Assembly (NCBI GenBank): GCA_902406105.1
Contig: CABPCP010000030.1
Location: 1 to 36,239, forward strand
Source of the DNA: an uncultured Mordavella sp.
GTDB lineage: Bacteria > Bacillota > Clostridia > Lachnospirales > Lachnospiraceae
Direction: 5' to 3'
DNA length: 36,239 bases
Shown here piece after piece: positions 1 through 7,333 of the stretch (positions within the stretch are counted from its first letter, which is position 1; every line of letters starts with the position of its first letter). The translations under genes and the position numbers were made by a program. The notes beneath the pieces are model-generated. The model ran no database searches and was not told the DNA's origin. It saw nothing but the letters and a program-made list of their open reading frames with translations.

Positions 1-149
1 CCGGCCCCTGTGGCTCTGATATCCTTTTGAATCTTACCTCCCAGCTGCAGGCTGTTATGGGCGGTGATAAAGATGCCCAGACCGCTATGGATGAGGCGGC
101 GGATTATGCAAATGATCTTTTGGATGAATACTGGGCTGACAAGGAATAG
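1..149 (+). CDS. ABC transporter extracellular solute-binding protein, C-terminal fragment
   Basis: The gene enters from the left edge in the frame beginning at base 3 and ends at TAG 147-149, so only about 48 residues are visible. They form an amphipathic, acidic helical tail (AMDEAADYANDLLDEYW), which resembles the last helix of family 1 sugar-binding proteins. The identification rests mainly on position: two CUT1-type permease genes follow directly, as expected for a binding protein-permease-permease order. The protein would be an exported lipoprotein that captures substrate at the cell surface. The signal peptide and ligand-binding lobes lie outside the window, so the ligand cannot be inferred from this fragment. 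Confidence 0.72.
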   Translation, partial: GPCGSDILLNLTSQLQAVMGGDKDAQTAMDEAADYANDLLDEYWADKE

Positions 150-212
150 AATATCATAGCAAAGGTGCCTGTGGGATACCGCAGGCGTCTTTGCGTAATC
201 CAGGAGGTAACG

Positions 213-1097
213 ATGACAGGAAAGAAAACCAAATATTCACCCGCAGCATATGGATATATTGCGCCGATCTCGATCATCCTGATCGTGTTTGTCGGGATAT
301 CCTTAATATTATCTGTGGTGTTGAGCTTTTCGAAATACAATATTTTGCTTCCCCCAGAATTTAACGGAATAGAAAATTATCATCGCCTGCTTACAGATCA
401 AAAGTTTTTGACAGCCTTGACCAATACATTAAAGCTTTTGGTATATATCGTCCCGCTCCAGACGGTGTTGGCGTTGGTGGTCTCCGCTATGATTACTTCC
501 AGAAGACATACTTTTCTTGGAAAACTGGCAAATATTGTAATCTTTATCCCCGTATTGTCTTCGAACGCGGTGGTGGGCACAATATGGAAAGCTATTTTAA
601 ACGGACATGTAGAGGCGGTAGAAAATTTGTTTTCTTTTTTTGGAATTAACTGCTCTATGCTCCTAGGTGATGCGGACAGCGCGCTTCTTACGGTCGCTAT
701 GGTGTCTGTCTGGAAATCTTTAGGATATTATTCCGTATTATATATATCGGCTTTGATCAGTATCCCGGATAACTATTATGAGGCGGCAAAGGTTGACGGG
801 GCTGGCCGGCTGGCCCGTTTTTTCTACATCACGCTTCCGATGCTCAAACCAACTACTATCCTGGTTGTGTTCCTTGGGGTTACATCTTCCCTGCAGTGTT
901 TCGATATCATTTATAATCTGACCGGCGGCGGACCAGCCATGGGAACGACAACGCTGGTTTTTTATGCTTATGATCTTTGTTATAAGTCTGCAAGAGCCGG
1001 ATATGCTATGACAGTCTCAAATATGCTGTTTTTGCTGATCCTGATTACGGTCATCGCACAAAGAAGATTTATGCGGCGGGATGTTTCAGAAATATAG
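213..1097 (+). CDS. ABC transporter permease, MalF/UgpA-like (CUT1 family)
   Basis: This is an inner-membrane permease of a binding-protein-dependent importer, 294 residues from ATG 213. I chose this start over the in-frame ATG at 165 because AGGAGG lies at 202-207. Several hydrophobic segments are visible, the first at about residues 13-35. The cytoplasmic EAA loop reads EAAKVDGAGRLARFFYITLP, the contact site for the ATPase. The GGGPA motif near the C terminus (TGGGPAMGTTTLVFY) is typical of carbohydrate uptake permeases. It pairs with the next permease, 12 bases downstream. No ATPase gene is visible; CUT1 systems often share an MsmK-type ATPase encoded elsewhere. The family usually imports sugars or sugar-like solutes. 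Confidence 0.93.
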   Translation: MTGKKTKYSPAAYGYIAPISIILIVFVGISLILSVVLSFSKYNILLPPEFNGIENYHRLLTDQKFLTALTNTLKLLVYIVPLQTVLALVVSAMITSRRHTFLGKLANIVIFIPVLSSNAVVGTIWKAILNGHVEAVENLFSFFGINCSMLLGDADSALLTVAMVSVWKSLGYYSVLYISALISIPDNYYEAAKVDGAGRLARFFYITLPMLKPTTILVVFLGVTSSLQCFDIIYNLTGGGPAMGTTTLVFYAYDLCYKSARAGYAMTVSNMLFLLILITVIAQRRFMRRDVSEI

Positions 1098-1109
1098 GAG
1101 GAAAATGGG

Positions 1110-1913
1110 ATGAAATATGTAGAAAAGTATGTCGGAGGCTTGATCCTCCTGATTGTGATCGCAGTCAGCATCCTGCCATTTATTTATATGCTCATTATGT
1201 CTTTTAAGGATACATTGAGCGCATATAACTTTAATCTAGATGGGCTGACCCCAGAAAATTATGTAAAAATTTTTCATACGGCAGAATTTGGTCGCTATTT
1301 TTTTAACAGTGCATTTGTAGCACTGGCCGGGGTTGTGCTGGCTGTTGTTGTAAGCTGTCTTGCGGGCTATGCTTTTGCAAAGCTAAAGTTTCCGGGGAAT
1401 GATCTGATTTTTTTCTTGTTGATCATGACGCTGATTATTCCCTCGGAAGTTATCATTGTTCCGCTGTATCTGATCATGAAGAATCTGGATTGGCTGAATA
1501 CCTATCAGGCATTGATACTTCCGCTGCCTACAGCGCTTGGGACTTTTATTATGCGGCAGGCGATTCTCGCAGTGCCTAATGAACTATTGGATGCCGCGAA
1601 GATAGAAGGCTGTTCCAATACCAGAATACTCTGGAAAATCATTATTCCATTGATCAAACCGTCTATTTTGACTCTTTCCATATTTACATTTGTGGGCGCG
1701 TGGAATAATTTCTTATGGCCTTTGGTAGTAAGCACAGAAAGTGAGATGATGACGCTTCCTTTGATCTTGAGCACGACGAAGACACAGTTTGAACCTAATA
1801 TTGGTCTGACGATGGCGTGTGCCGCGGTCAACTTTCTGCCGCCTTTTATCTTCTATATTCTGCTTCAGAGTAAGTTCAAAGAAGGCGTTGTATTAACCGG
1901 CATGAAAGGATAA
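1110..1913 (+). CDS. ABC transporter permease, MalG/UgpE-like (CUT1 family)
   Basis: This is the second permease of the heterodimer, 267 residues, with a GGAGG site at 1098-1102 before ATG 1110. It has an N-terminal membrane helix at about residues 10-30 and further helices along its length. The EAA loop reads LLDAAKIEGCSNTRILWKII. The C terminus ends in LTGMKG, matching the usual MalG-type ending (GLTAGAVKG-like). The stop at 1911-1913 is only 6 bases before the first methyltransferase gene, so transporter and methyltransferase genes are almost certainly co-transcribed. That link is the best clue that the transported molecule feeds the corrinoid enzymes. Confidence 0.93.
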   Translation: MKYVEKYVGGLILLIVIAVSILPFIYMLIMSFKDTLSAYNFNLDGLTPENYVKIFHTAEFGRYFFNSAFVALAGVVLAVVVSCLAGYAFAKLKFPGNDLIFFLLIMTLIIPSEVIIVPLYLIMKNLDWLNTYQALILPLPTALGTFIMRQAILAVPNELLDAAKIEGCSNTRILWKIIIPLIKPSILTLSIFTFVGAWNNFLWPLVVSTESEMMTLPLILSTTKTQFEPNIGLTMACAAVNFLPPFIFYILLQSKFKEGVVLTGMKG

Positions 1914-1919
1914 AAAAGT

Positions 1920-2996
1920 ATGATAGAAAAGCATCTATTAGACGAAATGACGCCTGTAGAGCGAAGAAAAGCTATCCAAAGCGGGAAACCTTTCGATCGG
2001 TTCCCCTGTATTCCAGCTATGGGCGAATTTAAAACACAGATCAGCCATGTTTCTATCTATGATATGTGGCACGATTCTGAAAAGTTAGCCACGATGGAGC
2101 TGGCCGCTTTTCAGCGTTTTGGACATGATCAACTGATGATAGGCCCAAACTCCTACGGCATTGCTGATGCTCTCGGCGCTGAGGTGAAATATCCGCTTCA
2201 GCAGCTCCCTTATATTCAGCGGCCTTCCTTGGATACTTTGGACAAGGTTCGCGCATTGGAGTCAGTGGATCTGCGAAAACATCCGCGTATCCAGATGTTT
2301 TTTCAAGCGGCCGCGATATTAGAAAAAGAAGCGGTTTCAGTCGTACCTGTCGTTGCAAGTGCTGGAGGTCCTATGACAATCGCATCATATCTGCGTGGAG
2401 TAGAGGCATTGCTTCGGGATTGTTACAAAGCGCCGAAAGAAGTCCATCATCTTCTGCGTGTAGTTACGGAAACAGAAAAGAGCAGTATTCGCGCGATGGC
2501 AGAATATGGACTGGGGACTGCTTTTGCGGATCCTGTCGCTAACCCAGAACTTCTGGGGCCGAGATATTATAAAGAATTTGCCTTTCCTTATATGAAAGAA
2601 CTGACGGATTACGCTTATGAAGTAAGCGGTAGGAAGCCAACACTCCACATGTGTGGGAAAACTTATCGTATCTGGGAATATTTCCGTCAGTTCCAGATTG
2701 ATAGTATAAGCCTGGACAATCTGATCGACCTGTCCAGAGCAAGAGACGAGCTTTCAGATGTGCTCCGCATCGCAGGGAATGTCCCTCCTGTGGATGTGAT
2801 TATGTGCGGAGACAAAGAGGATATTTTTGAGTCTGTTAAACAATGTTTTGCGATAGGAAGGCAGATGAAAAAGGGATATGTACTGTGTTCGGGCTGTGAA
2901 ATCCCTTATGGAACTGATCCGCAGAAAGTAGATTGGTTCATGGAGGCGGCAAGGATCTACGGGAGATGGGAAGAGAAAGACAGAGAAAGGAATTAA
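1920..2996 (+). CDS. Uroporphyrinogen decarboxylase-superfamily corrinoid methyltransferase (MtaA/CmuA-like), copy 1
   Basis: This 358-residue protein belongs to the UroD-fold family that includes MtaA, MtbA and the CmuA C-terminal domain. Those enzymes move methyl groups to or from a corrinoid protein and do not decarboxylate porphyrins. Putative zinc ligands are visible: His243-x-Cys245 (LHMCGKT) and a C-terminal Cys323/Cys326 pair (LCSGCEIP). It starts 6 bases after a permease stop and is followed after 1 base by a second family member. The corrinoid protein and the RACo-like activator further down argue for a demethylation role rather than heme synthesis. It could take the methyl group from the substrate or pass it onward; sequence alone does not decide. 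Substrate unknown. Confidence 0.88.
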   Translation: MIEKHLLDEMTPVERRKAIQSGKPFDRFPCIPAMGEFKTQISHVSIYDMWHDSEKLATMELAAFQRFGHDQLMIGPNSYGIADALGAEVKYPLQQLPYIQRPSLDTLDKVRALESVDLRKHPRIQMFFQAAAILEKEAVSVVPVVASAGGPMTIASYLRGVEALLRDCYKAPKEVHHLLRVVTETEKSSIRAMAEYGLGTAFADPVANPELLGPRYYKEFAFPYMKELTDYAYEVSGRKPTLHMCGKTYRIWEYFRQFQIDSISLDNLIDLSRARDELSDVLRIAGNVPPVDVIMCGDKEDIFESVKQCFAIGRQMKKGYVLCSGCEIPYGTDPQKVDWFMEAARIYGRWEEKDRERN

Positions 2997-2997
2997 A

Positions 2998-3876
2998 ATG
3001 GGAGAGATCAAAGATTTTCATTGTACCTATGACAATTCAGCCGGAATCAACGGGGATGTGACAACGGGGCTTGGCCTGACTTTCCCGGACGCCTATCTGC
3101 GCCATGAGACGATGGCCCGGCTTTCAAAGGCGTTAAAAGCCCATGATAAGGCGGTGTTCTGCGAACTGCCTTTCTGCCATACCGTTGAGGCGGAGGCACT
3201 GGGAGGGATCGTGAATTACGGTGATGAGAAAACTGGGCCAAGAGCCGGAGCATATATCTGTAATTCTTTGGAAGAAGTTCTGAAACTGCCTTCCATGGAT
3301 CTGACTCAGGGAAGGATCCGCGAGGTCCTGCTGGCCTGCAGGGAACTGAGCGGCCAGGGAGAGCATGTGGTGCTGCAGGTGTCCGGTCCGTTTACGATTT
3401 TAAATGGACTGTTGGATGCGAAATATGTATTTAAGGGATGGAGAAAAGAACCGGAGCTTATGAAAGAAATCTTTTGGAAGCTTGGAGGGGAGTGCTTAAG
3501 ATTTATGGAGGAGGCAAAAGGGCACGGAGTGGAATTTATCAGCTATGCGGATTCCGCCGGGGGAGTCTCGATTCTGGGGCCTAAAATGACAGCCCAGGTA
3601 ATGGAGGCATTTACTTATGGTTTCCTCAAAGAGGCAGAAAAGCTTGCTGACGAACGGACGATGATCCTTTTGTGCCCAAAGACTACATTAGCCCTTCTTG
3701 GCACAGGGAGAGGCAAATTTGTGGATCGGCTTTTGAGCGGTCCAATGAGCTATGGAGAAGGATGCATCGAGATGCTTGGGAAATCGGCTATGGCAGGCCA
3801 GATGTGCATCAAAAATATCGGATACCGATTGGAAAATGCGGTCTTTAAAGAAGTAAAACTGATCGAAGGAGCATGA
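2998..3876 (+). CDS. Uroporphyrinogen decarboxylase-superfamily protein, copy 2, with altered metal site
   Basis: This is a shorter member of the same superfamily, 292 residues. ATG 2998 begins one base after the previous stop, with an AAAGG site upstream. Family features include VLQVSGPFTILNGL in the mid region and FISYADSAGG before the expected metal site. Where the family normally has His-x-Cys, this protein shows Leu224-Leu225-Cys226 (LLCPKT), so the histidine ligand appears to be replaced. A C-terminal cysteine (QMCIKN) is retained. It may bind metal differently, act as a non-catalytic partner of a neighbouring copy, or recognise a different methyl carrier. No frameshift or internal stop is seen, so it is not an obvious pseudogene. 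Confidence 0.84.
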   Translation: MGEIKDFHCTYDNSAGINGDVTTGLGLTFPDAYLRHETMARLSKALKAHDKAVFCELPFCHTVEAEALGGIVNYGDEKTGPRAGAYICNSLEEVLKLPSMDLTQGRIREVLLACRELSGQGEHVVLQVSGPFTILNGLLDAKYVFKGWRKEPELMKEIFWKLGGECLRFMEEAKGHGVEFISYADSAGGVSILGPKMTAQVMEAFTYGFLKEAEKLADERTMILLCPKTTLALLGTGRGKFVDRLLSGPMSYGEGCIEMLGKSAMAGQMCIKNIGYRLENAVFKEVKLIEGA

Positions 3877-3906
3877 TCGGGCAAAAGAGAAAGGAAAGAG
3901 GAGAAA

Positions 3907-4560
3907 ATGGGAACCCAAAAAGAAGAATTACTGAAGCGCCTTTCCGATGATGTGTTGGAAATGGAAGAAGAGGATGTGGCGGAAGCGGCCAGAGAATATC
4001 TGGAAGCAGGATATCCGGCTCTGGACGCGATCATGGAAGGTCTGGTGGATGGAATGGATCGGGCAGGTCAGCTTTATGAAGAGGAGGAATACTTTGTCAC
4101 CGACCTGCTGTTGTGTTCGGATGCGATGTATGCCGGCCTGGAGATTTTAAAACCATACCTGCCGGATCATTCAGGGGATCAAAAGATCAAAGGAGTCATT
4201 GGCGTAGTGGAAGGAGATACCCACGATATTGGAAAGAATTTGGTAAAGATCATGATGGAGACGGCAGGATTTGAGATGATCGACCTGGGCAGGGACGTGC
4301 CTTTGCAGAAATTTGTTGATACAGCCAGAGAGGAGAAGGCGAAACTGGTGTGTTTGTCTACACTGATGACCACTACGATGGGGGGAATGGAGACGGTGAT
4401 CCGTCTGCTGGAGGAAGCCGGAATCCGGGATCAGGTAAAGGTGATGATCGGAGGAGGGCCTATTTCTCAGAAATACGCGGATAAGATCGGAGCGGACGGT
4501 TATTCCCAGAACGCCGCTGAAGCGGTGAAGCTGGCAAAAAGTCTTCTGGATATCGCCTGA
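3907..4560 (+). CDS. Corrinoid (B12-binding) methyl-carrier protein, MtaC/MtbC/MttC family
   Basis: This is the methyl-carrying corrinoid subunit of a methyltransferase system, 217 residues, the usual length. Residues about 1-85 form the helical cap (B12-binding 2 type), and residues about 92-217 form the Rossmann-like cobalamin domain. The signature GDTHDIG runs from Gly103 to Gly109, with His106 as the lower axial cobalt ligand. Later motifs LSTLMTTTM and MIGGGPIS match the conserved SxL and GG regions that hold the nucleotide tail. It sits between UroD-type methyltransferases and upstream of the reactivase. Cytoplasmic; its Co(I) form would accept a methyl group from the imported substrate and hand it to an acceptor such as tetrahydrofolate. 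Confidence 0.96.
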   Translation: MGTQKEELLKRLSDDVLEMEEEDVAEAAREYLEAGYPALDAIMEGLVDGMDRAGQLYEEEEYFVTDLLLCSDAMYAGLEILKPYLPDHSGDQKIKGVIGVVEGDTHDIGKNLVKIMMETAGFEMIDLGRDVPLQKFVDTAREEKAKLVCLSTLMTTTMGGMETVIRLLEEAGIRDQVKVMIGGGPISQKYADKIGADGYSQNAAEAVKLAKSLLDIA

Positions 4561-4584
4561 TCAGTCATAGATAGGAGAAGAAAA

Positions 4585-5604
4585 ATGTTGACACCAAAAG
4601 AACGACTGAGCCGGATAGTTGCGGGAGAAAAGGCAGATCGTCCCGCCTGTATCTGTCCTGGCGGTATGATGAACATGGTTACGACTGATCTGATGGAAGC
4701 AGTCAGGACCTATCTGCCAGAAGCTCACACCGATGCCCGGAAGATGGCGGATCTGGCTAAAGCAGTGTTTGAGGAAGGCTGTTTTGAAAACTGCGGAGTG
4801 CCATTTTGCATGACGGTAGAGGCGGAAGAGATGGGCGCCAGAGTGGATCTGGGGTCCAAAATCCATGAGCCGCACGTGATTGGCTATATCATGAGCACCG
4901 TCAGCGATTATAAAAGGCTGAAGCCGATAAATCTTCATAAGGGAAGAGTTAAAGTGGCGCTGGAGGCAATCCGTATTTTGAAAAAGGAGACAACGGATGT
5001 GCCCATTGTTGGCAACCTGACCGGACCGATCAGTGTTGCCAGTTCTTTGATGGAGCCAGTGGTCTTTTATAAAGAACTGAGGAAAAAGCGGGAAGAGGCC
5101 CATGCGTTTCTTTCTTTTGTCACAGACCAGCTTATTTCTTTTGGAAGAGCGCAGGTGGCGGCCGGGGCGGATGTGATCGCGATCTCTGACCCAAGCGGAA
5201 CAGGAGAGATCCTGGGCCCGAAGTATTTTGAGGAATTTGCGGTGACGTATATTAATCGCCTGCTGGAAGGACTTCCAAAAGAGAAAATGGGGACGATCGT
5301 CCATATCTGCGGTCAGATGCAGCCGGTATATCGGGAAGTAGATAAGATTCGAAGCAATGCTCTGAGTTTTGATTCTATCGTATCCATGAAAGAGGCAAAG
5401 AAAAGGCTTCCGGGCCGTGTGCTGATGGGAAATGTAAGTACTTACGCCTTAGAGTTTGGAACGCCGGAACGGGTGGGAATATTGACAAAAAGCTGTATCG
5501 AGGCCGGATCTGATATCCTTTCACCAGCCTGCGGGCTGGGAATGCGCTCACCCCTCGCTAATGTGAAGGCGATTCTGGCGGCCCTGGAACAGAAGGGAGT
5601 TTGA
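4585..5604 (+). CDS. Uroporphyrinogen decarboxylase-superfamily corrinoid methyltransferase (MtaA/CmuA-like), copy 3
   Basis: This 339-residue protein has GGAGAAG at 4573-4579 before ATG 4585. It is a full-length family member with the complete zinc-type motif His240-x-Cys242 (VHICGQM) and Cys316 in PACGLGM. The segment GNLTGPISVASSL corresponds to the conserved core strand of MtaA/CmuA-type enzymes. It lies directly after the corrinoid protein gene and 3 bases before the reactivase gene, so it is probably a dedicated methyltransferase for that carrier. With copy 1 it may form the pair of enzymes (methyl donor to corrinoid, corrinoid to acceptor), since no MttB, MtaB or MtrH-type protein is encoded here. 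The division of labour is inference. Confidence 0.9.
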   Translation: MLTPKERLSRIVAGEKADRPACICPGGMMNMVTTDLMEAVRTYLPEAHTDARKMADLAKAVFEEGCFENCGVPFCMTVEAEEMGARVDLGSKIHEPHVIGYIMSTVSDYKRLKPINLHKGRVKVALEAIRILKKETTDVPIVGNLTGPISVASSLMEPVVFYKELRKKREEAHAFLSFVTDQLISFGRAQVAAGADVIAISDPSGTGEILGPKYFEEFAVTYINRLLEGLPKEKMGTIVHICGQMQPVYREVDKIRSNALSFDSIVSMKEAKKRLPGRVLMGNVSTYALEFGTPERVGILTKSCIEAGSDILSPACGLGMRSPLANVKAILAALEQKGV

Positions 5605-5607
5605 ACC

Positions 5608-7221
5608 ATGGTCAAGATCAGGATCGCGCAAAGCGAACAGACCATTTTCTGCCGGGAGGGGGAGAACCTTATGGAAGTCCTTCTTGGGGCGGGGGTTTTT
5701 GTAGATAATCCGTGCAACGGTAAGGGGATTTGCGGAAAATGTAAAGTAAAGATATCAGAAGGAAGAGTTTCCCCCTGCACACAGACAGAGATGGAGCATA
5801 TCGGCAAGGAGGAGAGAGAGGGAGGCATCCGCCTCTCCTGCATGACCCAGATCTTTGGAGACCTGGAGGTGGAACTGGTCCGTCAGGAGAGGGACTGTCA
5901 CATCCTGGATCAAGGCTTTCTGCCGGAATTTCATCGGGACAGGGTCGAAGAAGGATACGGGATGGCGGTAGATATTGGAACAACTACCGTGGTAACATCT
6001 CTGATAGATTTGAAGACGGGAGAGGAAATCGGAACCGCTTCCCGGATCAATGCGCAAAAGCAGTATGGATTGGATGTGCTTACCAGGATCACTTATGAAC
6101 AGGAACACGGGGAGGCGGGAATCCAAGACTTACAGAACGCCATTGTAGGAGCATTGAATGAAATGATCCTGGAGATGTGCCGGAAGGCGGCGATCACCCC
6201 GGCACAGATCCGGGAGATTGATATCAGCGCTAACTGTACGATGATGCACATGCTTCTGGGAGTGGATGCAAGATCCATTGGGCGAGCGCCGTATCAGCCC
6301 GGGTTCCTGGATGCAAAGACCCTGAAGGCTGCCGATATCGGCCTGAAAGCCGGGAAAGATACAGTTCTCTATTGTCTGCCCCAGGTTTCCGCCTATATTG
6401 GCGCGGATATCGTAGCGGGAGCTTATGTCTGTCAGCTTTCCAAGGCCTCCGGCAATGTGCTGTTTATCGATATCGGCACAAACGGGGAAATAGTCCTGGC
6501 CAGCGGGGGCAGGCTTTTGTGCTGTTCCTGCGCGGCCGGTCCCGCGTTGGAAGGGATGAATATCAGCGCCGGGATGCGGGCGGAGGAAGGCGCTGTTGAA
6601 GAAGTGGAAATTACAGAAGCTGGCGTCCGGCTTACGACCATTGGGAACGCTTCCCCAAGAGGGATCTGCGGCAGCGGGATATTGGCGGTGCTGCGTGAAC
6701 TTCTTAGGACTGGCTTGGTAAAAAAGTCAGGAGTTTTCATAAAGATGGAGAGTGTTCCAGAAGAGGACTGCCGAAAAAAACTGCTGCGGGCGGAAGGAAC
6801 AAAGCGAGAATTTGTTCTTTGCCAAGAGCCGGAACTTGTTGTGACTCAGAGGGATATCCGGCAGGTCCAGCTTGCGAAGGGAGCAATCCTGTCTGGTTTC
6901 ACAGCTTTGCTCGACCGGGCGGGCCTTCGAATGGAAGAGCTAGATCTGGTGCTGGTGGCTGGTCAGTTCGGCGCCCATCTTCCGGCAGAGTCTCTGGCAG
7001 GCACAGGGATTCTGCCGCGGGAAGTGCGGGAGAAGATTGTTTATGTAGGAAACTCTTCGAAAAACGGGGCTTATATGGCGCTTTTGTCGCAGAAGGCCAA
7101 GACGGATATGGAAGAATTGGCTAAGACAATGGAATATCAGGAATTAGCGGAGCTCCCAGGATATGAGAGGATTTTCGCAGAGTGCATGATGTTTCCGGAG
7201 TGGTTAGAAACAGGAACGTAA
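5608..7221 (+). CDS. RACo-like reductive activator of corrinoid proteins (2Fe-2S plus ASKHA/DUF4445)
   Basis: This 537-residue protein restores oxidised Co(II) corrinoid to active Co(I) at the cost of ATP. Residues about 1-90 are a ferredoxin-like 2Fe-2S domain with Cys36, Cys42, Cys45 and Cys78 (C-x5-C-x2-C-xn-C). A linker follows, then an actin-like ATPase region from about residue 115 with phosphate-binding loops GMAVDIGTTTVV and LFIDIGTNGEIVL, and the CSCAAGPALEG segment typical of the DUF4445 family. The N-terminal 2Fe-2S type separates it from RamA, which carries C-terminal 4Fe-4S clusters. It is the last gene of the operon, 3 bases after copy 3. No clear hairpin terminator is seen behind it. 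Confidence 0.95.
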   Translation: MVKIRIAQSEQTIFCREGENLMEVLLGAGVFVDNPCNGKGICGKCKVKISEGRVSPCTQTEMEHIGKEEREGGIRLSCMTQIFGDLEVELVRQERDCHILDQGFLPEFHRDRVEEGYGMAVDIGTTTVVTSLIDLKTGEEIGTASRINAQKQYGLDVLTRITYEQEHGEAGIQDLQNAIVGALNEMILEMCRKAAITPAQIREIDISANCTMMHMLLGVDARSIGRAPYQPGFLDAKTLKAADIGLKAGKDTVLYCLPQVSAYIGADIVAGAYVCQLSKASGNVLFIDIGTNGEIVLASGGRLLCCSCAAGPALEGMNISAGMRAEEGAVEEVEITEAGVRLTTIGNASPRGICGSGILAVLRELLRTGLVKKSGVFIKMESVPEEDCRKKLLRAEGTKREFVLCQEPELVVTQRDIRQVQLAKGAILSGFTALLDRAGLRMEELDLVLVAGQFGAHLPAESLAGTGILPREVREKIVYVGNSSKNGAYMALLSQKAKTDMEELAKTMEYQELAELPGYERIFAECMMFPEWLETGT

Positions 7222-7228
7222 AAAAAGA

Positions 7229-7257
7229 TTGACGAAGAGAACGTATGTTTGTATAAT
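7229..7257 (+). promoter_or_regulatory. Sigma-A promoter of the radical SAM repair operon
   Basis: TTGACG at 7229-7234 and TATAAT at 7252-7257 are separated by exactly 17 bases, a near-consensus promoter. A LexA-type box fills most of the spacer (7239-7250), and a second box lies just past the expected start of transcription. This layout suggests a strong promoter held off by repressor. Confidence 0.85.
7239..7250. promoter_or_regulatory. LexA (SOS) box 1
   Basis: GAACGTATGTTT matches the Gram-positive LexA pattern GAACRNRYGTTY at every position. It lies between the -35 and -10 elements of the promoter at 7229-7257, so bound LexA would block RNA polymerase. Confidence 0.78.
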
Positions 7258-7265
7258 GATTATAT

Positions 7266-7279
7266 CGAACATATGTTCT
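7266..7279. promoter_or_regulatory. LexA (SOS) box 2
   Basis: CGAACATATGTTCT contains a perfect palindromic core, GAAC-ATAT-GTTC, identical to the best Bacillus/Clostridia LexA sites. It lies directly downstream of the -10 element. The centre-to-centre distance from box 1 is 28 bases. Confidence 0.88.
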
Positions 7280-7333
7280 TTTTTGGTGGAAATTTAGTTG
7301 GAAATATTCTGTGATACTGGGAAGGGGAAGAGT

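Noticed and set aside
165..212. In-frame upstream ATG at 165 for the first permease gene
   Set aside because: The ATG at 213 has AGGAGG at ideal distance and begins a normal permease N terminus; the extra 16 residues match nothing.
1920..5604. Heme biosynthesis role (HemE) for the UroD-like genes
   Set aside because: No other heme gene is present, there are three divergent copies, and the His-x-Cys motifs with adjacent corrinoid protein and reactivase point to methyl transfer.
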